From Neckera pumila (lineage: Eukaryota > Streptophyta > Bryopsida > Hypnales > Neckeraceae): a stretch of DNA of 64,000 bases. Each line of letters opens with the position of its first letter. Position 1 is the first letter of the stretch. Location: assembly GCA_963969595.1 (NCBI GenBank), contig OZ018415.1, positions 1,426,001-1,490,000 of the forward strand, read 5' to 3'. A program made the position numbers and the translations under genes. The notes beneath the pieces were generated by a model. It worked only from the letters and a program-made list of their open reading frames with translations. It did not search any database and had not been told where the DNA came from. Of this stretch, positions 58,970-64,000 are shown piece after piece.

Positions 58970-60587
58970 TTAATCCCTAAAATACCAAGGCAGTTTCTGG
59001 CTCCAAAATTACTAAAAACTGCCATTTCTGCTGCGATCACTCCCTAAACCAAAAAAAACTTTCTTTATAGATACTAACCATAGGATCTTGAACTTCACTT
59101 GTCTTAGATCATGTGGTAAAAATTTCATGAAGTTCGACTGTAAGGATTGGAAGATATTAGCATTTGAAGTTGGAAAAGAAGTTTTTTTGAATTGTGGCCT
59201 GCAATTTTAGATGACTTTGACTGACAATTTGTGGATTTTTTTTGCACTACATACCACAAAGTTAAAATTTCTTGTTTTGCAAATTTGAGTTGAGAGTCGG
59301 GGAAAAAAATTTCAGAGTGTCAAAACTTGATTTTCACATATAAAAAAATTGTTAAGTAGAAGTAGGTCCAAAATTGAATGAAATACTAAATCGTTAATAG
59401 CTCTTAGGTGGAATTAGAACACCATAATCCCAATGGTGGGATTGTTCTTGAAAAAAATATAACCTTGTCAAAAAAAAAATTGAAAAAATTGAAAATTGCA
59501 TTCACAAATGAATTCTACAAGTGTTTTTTTAAACGCTTAGATTGCCTGAAAAAAAAATTGTCTATAACTTTCTTATTTTGAGTCCAAATAGAATGAATCA
59601 AAGCTTCAAATGTAGACAAAAACATGAGCTTTGAGGGGAAAAAATTGAAAAACAAAAATTCAATTTTTTAAAGTTTTTTTTTCTGCCCAGCGAACTACTT
59701 TTTTGACTTTGGGTGGCATAACTTTTGCTCCCGGGCACCGTTTGAAAAAAATACATATTTTTAGAAAGCTAACTAGCGGTTGGCGCTTGCTATGCTACGC
59801 ATTCATCATTAGAATTTTATTAGAATTTTTATATATTAGATCAAATGTAGAACAAAAATTTCAATAAATCTTCAAATAAAAATTACGAAAATCTTTGTAT
59901 AATTTTGTTTATAAGTAAGCATATATTGAATGTACAATAGAAATTTATTGAATGATGAATGAAATATATGCAATATATGAAAGATACATATTTATTGTAA
60001 TGCATTCAAAAGTTGATTCAATTGTTACAAACAAAAACTTGGTGAATTGAAAAGAAAAAATTGTAAATTTCAAAAACTTCATGAACAACTTAATTGTTGT
60101 GAAATCCAAAGTCGCTCCAATTGAATAAATTTTTTAAATCATTTGGTAGTAGCAATAGAATTTTGAAATCATAAAAGCTGTAAAAGTGATATTACAGAGG
60201 TGATTGCAAACTACTATTCTATATTTGTAATATAACATTGTATGAACATATTATTTTTATGTATGCATGATTGAAAAGATTTTTACAAAATATTAAAACT
60301 AATAATTTCAAAGACTTATTGAAATCATTATCATGCATTCTATTCAAATATATCAAAAATTTACTAATGTGATACAATGAATGCGTAGCGTAGCAAGCAT
60401 GAGCCCCTATTATTAATGGTAGCATTTGTGATATTACAGAGGAAGTTATGATTTTAGTAGTATGATATGAATATAATTTCCTATGTTCAAAAAAAGTTTC
60501 AAAAAATCAAGTCAAAATTTCAAGTCGCATGAGCCTGCCCAAAATCCCAAGTGTTCCTCTAGGGGACTTTGGTAGTTTAGGGGTTAA
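58970..60587. mobile_element. TTAA-flanked non-autonomous element, copy 2 (with nested insertion)
   Basis: TTAA is followed by TCCCTAAAATACCAAGG. The right end is CTTTGGTAGTTTAGGGG followed by TTAA. The interior shares order and sequence with 42007-42917 (for example AACTGCCATTT near the left end, TTGCCTGAA, and CTGCCCAAAATCCCA near the right end). It is 1.6 kb because another element (59775-60408) sits inside; without it the length is about 0.98 kb. No transposase ORF is seen. Confidence 0.72.
59775..60408. mobile_element. Nested element with ~32-bp inverted ends
   Basis: The left end contains GCTTGCTATGCTACGCATTCAT and the right end its near-complement, ATGAATGCGTAGCGTAGCAAGC; similarity extends about 10 bp outward. 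The ~634-bp AT-rich interior is non-coding. No clear target duplication was seen, so the superfamily is unknown. It lies inside the TTAA element, so it inserted later. Confidence 0.65.
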
Positions 60588-60679
60588 AAGGCTTGTGAGT
60601 TTCTGGATAGCAGGAAACGCTAACCAAAAAAACAAAACAAAACAATTGTTATTATTATAATAATTAATGTTATTATAAA

Positions 60680-60723
<44 letters not shown>

Positions 60724-61071
60724 GTCCTGATTTAGCCAAGATTGTTTAATAATATAATTTATAATTTTTTTAGTTAATATTTAAATAAATAGGAAAATTC
60801 AGAGTTTCAAAATTTGATGTGGATAAAATTATCCTTGTCAGTTAGAACTATATTTTGATAGTTGCAACTTTAAGGACTTGTACCTCCTTCATCCAATGTT
60901 CATTTTCAATGAAAAAAAATGAAAAAATCTATAAAATAAAAAATAAAAAATAAATGGATTATATTCCGTTTGAAGTCTACTTATTGTAGTAAGTTTTTCA
61001 TGTCAACTCGTTGAAGTTGTTTTAAATGTTTGGGAGCAATTCAAAGTTTAAAATCTCGACATTTTTTTATT
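60588..61071. other. AT-rich intergenic sequence with ATT microsatellite
   Basis: An ATT trinucleotide run occupies 60681-60722. No other feature is seen. Confidence 0.6.
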
Positions 61072-61160
61072 CACTAGAAGAAAACTGCGTTGGATTCAAC
61101 AAAACCATGTGGAATTGGTTTTGTTGAGTTCCCAGTTTCCAATGCAATTTTCTTCTAGCG
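61072..61160. mobile_element. CACTA-like foldback MITE, short
   Basis: The 89-bp element has left arm CACTAGAAGAAAACTGCGTTGG and a right arm ending CCAATGCAATTTTCTTCTAGCG (inverted, one end base changed). ATT on both sides is a 3-bp target duplication. An inner inverted pair (CAACAAAACCA / TGGTTTTGTTG) continues the hairpin. It is non-coding. Confidence 0.75.
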
Positions 61161-62345
61161 ATTACAGTGAATTTCATGGCCTGTTTTTTCTTCATGTGGT
61201 GTTTGTTTCCAATTTTAGAAAATTAGGAAATTTGTGCATGCTAGTCTAGCTTGTGTGGTTAAAATTTCATATCAATTCAAGAAGTCACGAGTGTTTGAAA
61301 AGCATTTAAGTAGAAGGGAGTTCAACCTTAAATGTTTTTTTTCAACTTTTTTTTGCTACTTTTTGACATATCAAAGCCATTTTGCAAAAACATTGAGTCA
61401 TTTGAATGATATTTTTATTTAACAATGTGTTAATATGCGGTTTTGAAGCACTTCATAGCTTAAAGTTTTTTCCATTTAAATAGCTAGGAAAATTTTAGCA
61501 TCCTTTTTCAACACAAAAACATTATAATCTTGCAATCTATATGGCCAAATGATTCCAAATTTTATTCAGATCATCTATTGTACAACATGTACACTACAAA
61601 ATTGTATAGTTGAGATTTCTATATCTTAATGACATTTAGACCTATAACTTCAAACACAATGATGTTGTTAACTCCTAGAAGGTTATGGGCATTTAGAGGT
61701 TAAAGATTGCGGACCCAATGACTTAGATAGTCACTCAAACTACTCTGATTATTGGACTAGTAGGCACACTCTTTGTTTCTACAATTAACAATGAAGTCAT
61801 CCCAATCAATTATTTTTTAGCCTCAGGGTACTTTGAGGATTAAAATGCAAGTCCTATCTCTATTTCTATCCAATGAAGGGTGATTGTGTGGTGGAAAAGC
61901 TAGGAACTTTATTGGAACATACTGGGAACAAATGCCTGGGTTGCCTTTCACCCAGGATTCACTACAGTACACTCTTCACCTTCTTTAGCAATTTGGAGGG
62001 ATTCATTGATAAACTTCATAATCTATATAACCTAATTTGAGTTTCTTTACATTGAATAGGGATATTAGGGGGACCAAAAAATTAAAGGGACTTAACTTGC
62101 AGTGAATGCATGCAGAACATAACCAATGAACATGTGTACATAAACAGTGACTAGTGAATATGTGTAAATATTTACAGTGTGAAATGTCAATAAATACTTT
62201 AATACTCCTATTTAGTGTAGTTCAATCAACTGTAGAAGTTGTGTCTCACAAAATGTAATCAAACCACCATTTCAAATTCAGTTTCAATGTTCTAATTTTG
62301 CTCATATTTTGTAGCTTTCTGGGTACTAAGGGAGGAGGTTCTTAA
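61161..62345. other. AT-rich intergenic sequence with a TTAA-element remnant
   Basis: At 61668-61703 TTAA plus CTCCTAGAAGG is followed within 30 bp by a CATTTAGAGG end plus TTAA, probably an internally deleted relic of the family at 42007. Nothing else is supported. Confidence 0.45.
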
Positions 62346-62466
62346 ACCGCTCGGGCTCTAAAATTGCCCACCTCCTCAATGTTCACTGCTTGTACATGTT
62401 GCTTTTTGCAATGTACAAGCTGTGAACATTTGAGGAGGTGGGCGATTTTAGATCCTTCCGAAGCGT
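62346..62466. repeat. Long near-perfect hairpin (foldback)
   Basis: Two ~57-bp arms (62346-62402 and 62408-62466) around a 5-bp loop are complementary with few mismatches. The inner part includes CCCACCTCCTCAATGTTCAC pairing with GTGAACATTTGAGGAGGTGGG. It may be a small foldback MITE or a small-RNA precursor. Confidence 0.75.
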
Positions 62467-62995
62467 CAAAAATTTGAACTTCAAAAATTCATGACTAATT
62501 CCAAAAAACTCCAAAAAATATGAAATGACTTGGGTTGGATGCCAATTTCATTTGTCTTTGAAGGAAAATTTACTAAAAAAATATTTGAAGAAGTTTCACC
62601 TCCTCAAAATTCAGTTTCAGCTCTTAAGTGAGCCCTTTATGGACCTCCTTCCTTAGGCCAAATCAGTTGCATCATTTGCAAACTCATAAATCTAGAGTAG
62701 GCGATTTGGTAAAGCAATTTTCAAAATTCCTATGGTATATTTGTATATGATTAGTCTCATATTTTTTTAGGGGCTCTAAATGTGAATATAAAATTAGTTA
62801 TGAACATCCAAAGTATTCAGGCACAATGAAAATTTCTGAAAAAAACAGCACTCGCAGTCAATCAAAAATTATAATTCTTCTTTCCTTTTGTTTGATTACA
62901 AAAAATATGGCCTTGCAGCCTTTCTACCTGACAAAACCCTTGCAGTGTGTTTTTCAACCCACTTCACTAATGATGGTATTTATTGTTACCCACAC
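62467..62995. other. Intergenic sequence
   Basis: No gene or delimited repeat is seen. Confidence 0.35.
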
Positions 62996-63270
62996 TACAC
63001 TAAAAATGATATTTAGTGTTGGCAACACTAATTACGAACCTTGACACTAAATATCATAAGTAAATAACACTAAATCTAATTTCTAACACTAAATATGCTC
63101 TATGGTAAATCTGAAATCTGAAAAGGTTTACATTTAGTGTTAGAACACTTTAAAAAAATGAACTTGCAAAGGATAAGATTGAAGACAAGTAAAATTGAAG
63201 ACAAGTAAAATGGCTGGTAGGGGGGTAAAACACTAAATGTCATACTACACTAAATATCATTTTTGGTGTA
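62996..63270. mobile_element. TACACTAAAAATGAT MITE
   Basis: The left end is TACACTAAAAATGATATTTA and the right end is TAAATATCATTTTTGGTGTA, inverted. The subterminal motif ACACTAAATAT recurs several times inside, in both orientations. It is about 275 bp and non-coding. A target duplication is not clear. Confidence 0.65.
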
Positions 63271-64000
63271 CTTGCTTTCAAAATGTCTTAAATTATTACT
63301 CTTGATGAGTATTTTTACCAACTACATTCATTGAGAATCGCAACTTTCGAATATATCAATACCTATGCTCTTGGTAAAAATATTCATGAAGAACAATAAG
63401 TCATAATACTTTAAAATCAGTTAGTGTAGGTAACACTATTTACCATTATTAGTGTTGTGTCAAAAAAAAAGAATATATATGACTTCAATTACTTGTGAAT
63501 ATATGTATTTCAAAATGTCATTTTGTTCTAATATAATTCCCACAATTATCTCAAAAGTGTTGTTTGCAAAAAAAAGTCAAAACAATGAAGAAAAATGATC
63601 TTGGACATTTAGGGGTTAATGATTTGTATTTAAAATTGAAAAAGACCATAGGCTGACATGAATTATTGGAAGTTTCTAAAAGATGGCTAATCCCCAAAAG
63701 TCAAAACAACACTTCAAATGAGGGTAAATTGGCCTTAGACATTAGGACCAATTTATACTTGGCATGGGGCTGGATGGAAGGCCAGCTGGATTTGCCTTCA
63801 ATCCGGCCCACAATTTGGCCCAATTCTTCCATCCGGCCCCAACTAATGTAAAATCCTTGGGCTGGATTCTAGGGCTTGATTTCCAATTCATGTGCACTTG
63901 GATTTTCAATGCTCAATTAATAAAATATAAAAATATGCATGTTTTTCTTTCGCTTCTTTTCTTTCCTATTTAAAAAGAAAAAAGGAGCCTCTTTTTCTTT
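63271..64000. other. AT-rich sequence to the window edge
   Basis: A TTAA-family right end (CATTTAGGGGTTAA) occurs near 63608-63620 without a visible left partner. A short GC-richer stretch at 63770-63860 (GGCTGGAT and TCCGGCCC words) has no recognisable protein. Confidence 0.35.

Overview
The window looks like nuclear DNA of a land plant (or a close streptophyte relative). It has five U2 snRNA genes of plant type, three of them with plant-style upstream element plus TATA promoters. It also has short GT-AG introns, a kinase-only CAMK-like Ser/Thr kinase, a SET-domain protein, a plant-type Gfo/Idh/MocA oxidoreductase, and a very AT-rich intergenic background full of small non-autonomous DNA transposons. 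I cannot name the species. I see no retroelement pol ORF, rRNA or tRNA.

Layout. Positions 1-11239 and 16530-22872 are two direct copies (A and B) of one segmental duplication; copy A runs off the left edge. Each carries minus-strand U2 snRNA genes (three in A, two in B), a candidate C/D snoRNA and the 3' part of a SET-domain gene. The SET gene is complete only beside copy B (22238-24117). In copy A it is cut at 11239 and lacks the SET domain. A complete single-exon kinase (14802-15689) lies between the copies. From 24.1 to 43.2 kb the sequence is mostly a graveyard of MITE-like elements around one secreted Cys-repeat gene (31184-32817), which is broken by four in-frame TAGs and two frameshifts. 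Two tandem paralogous plus-strand genes follow (43710-45383 and 50713-53693). Both join a SAM-like domain to U1-type C2H2 zinc fingers, and the second also has a WW domain. The last gene is a single-exon oxidoreductase (56528-57628, minus). From 57.7 kb to the end there are only repeats.

How the parts relate. The U2 genes supply the spliceosomal RNA that pairs with the intron branch site. Copies at 4778, 7266 and 20137 keep their promoter. Copies at 6216 and 19087 carry a 7-nt insertion just after the branch-site-pairing sequence and have a transposon end where the promoter should be. The 19087 copy looks like a recombinant of two neighbouring copies. The SAM/WW/zinc-finger proteins have domains common in RNA-processing factors, but a link to the U2 cluster is only proximity.

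The most notable items are the U2 array and its recombinant, the SAM-WW-zinc-finger gene pair with a conserved intron inside every zinc knuckle, the TAG codons at a conserved Trp, a ~730-bp element family with 4-bp target duplications, and a TTAA-flanked element family resembling piggyBac ends.
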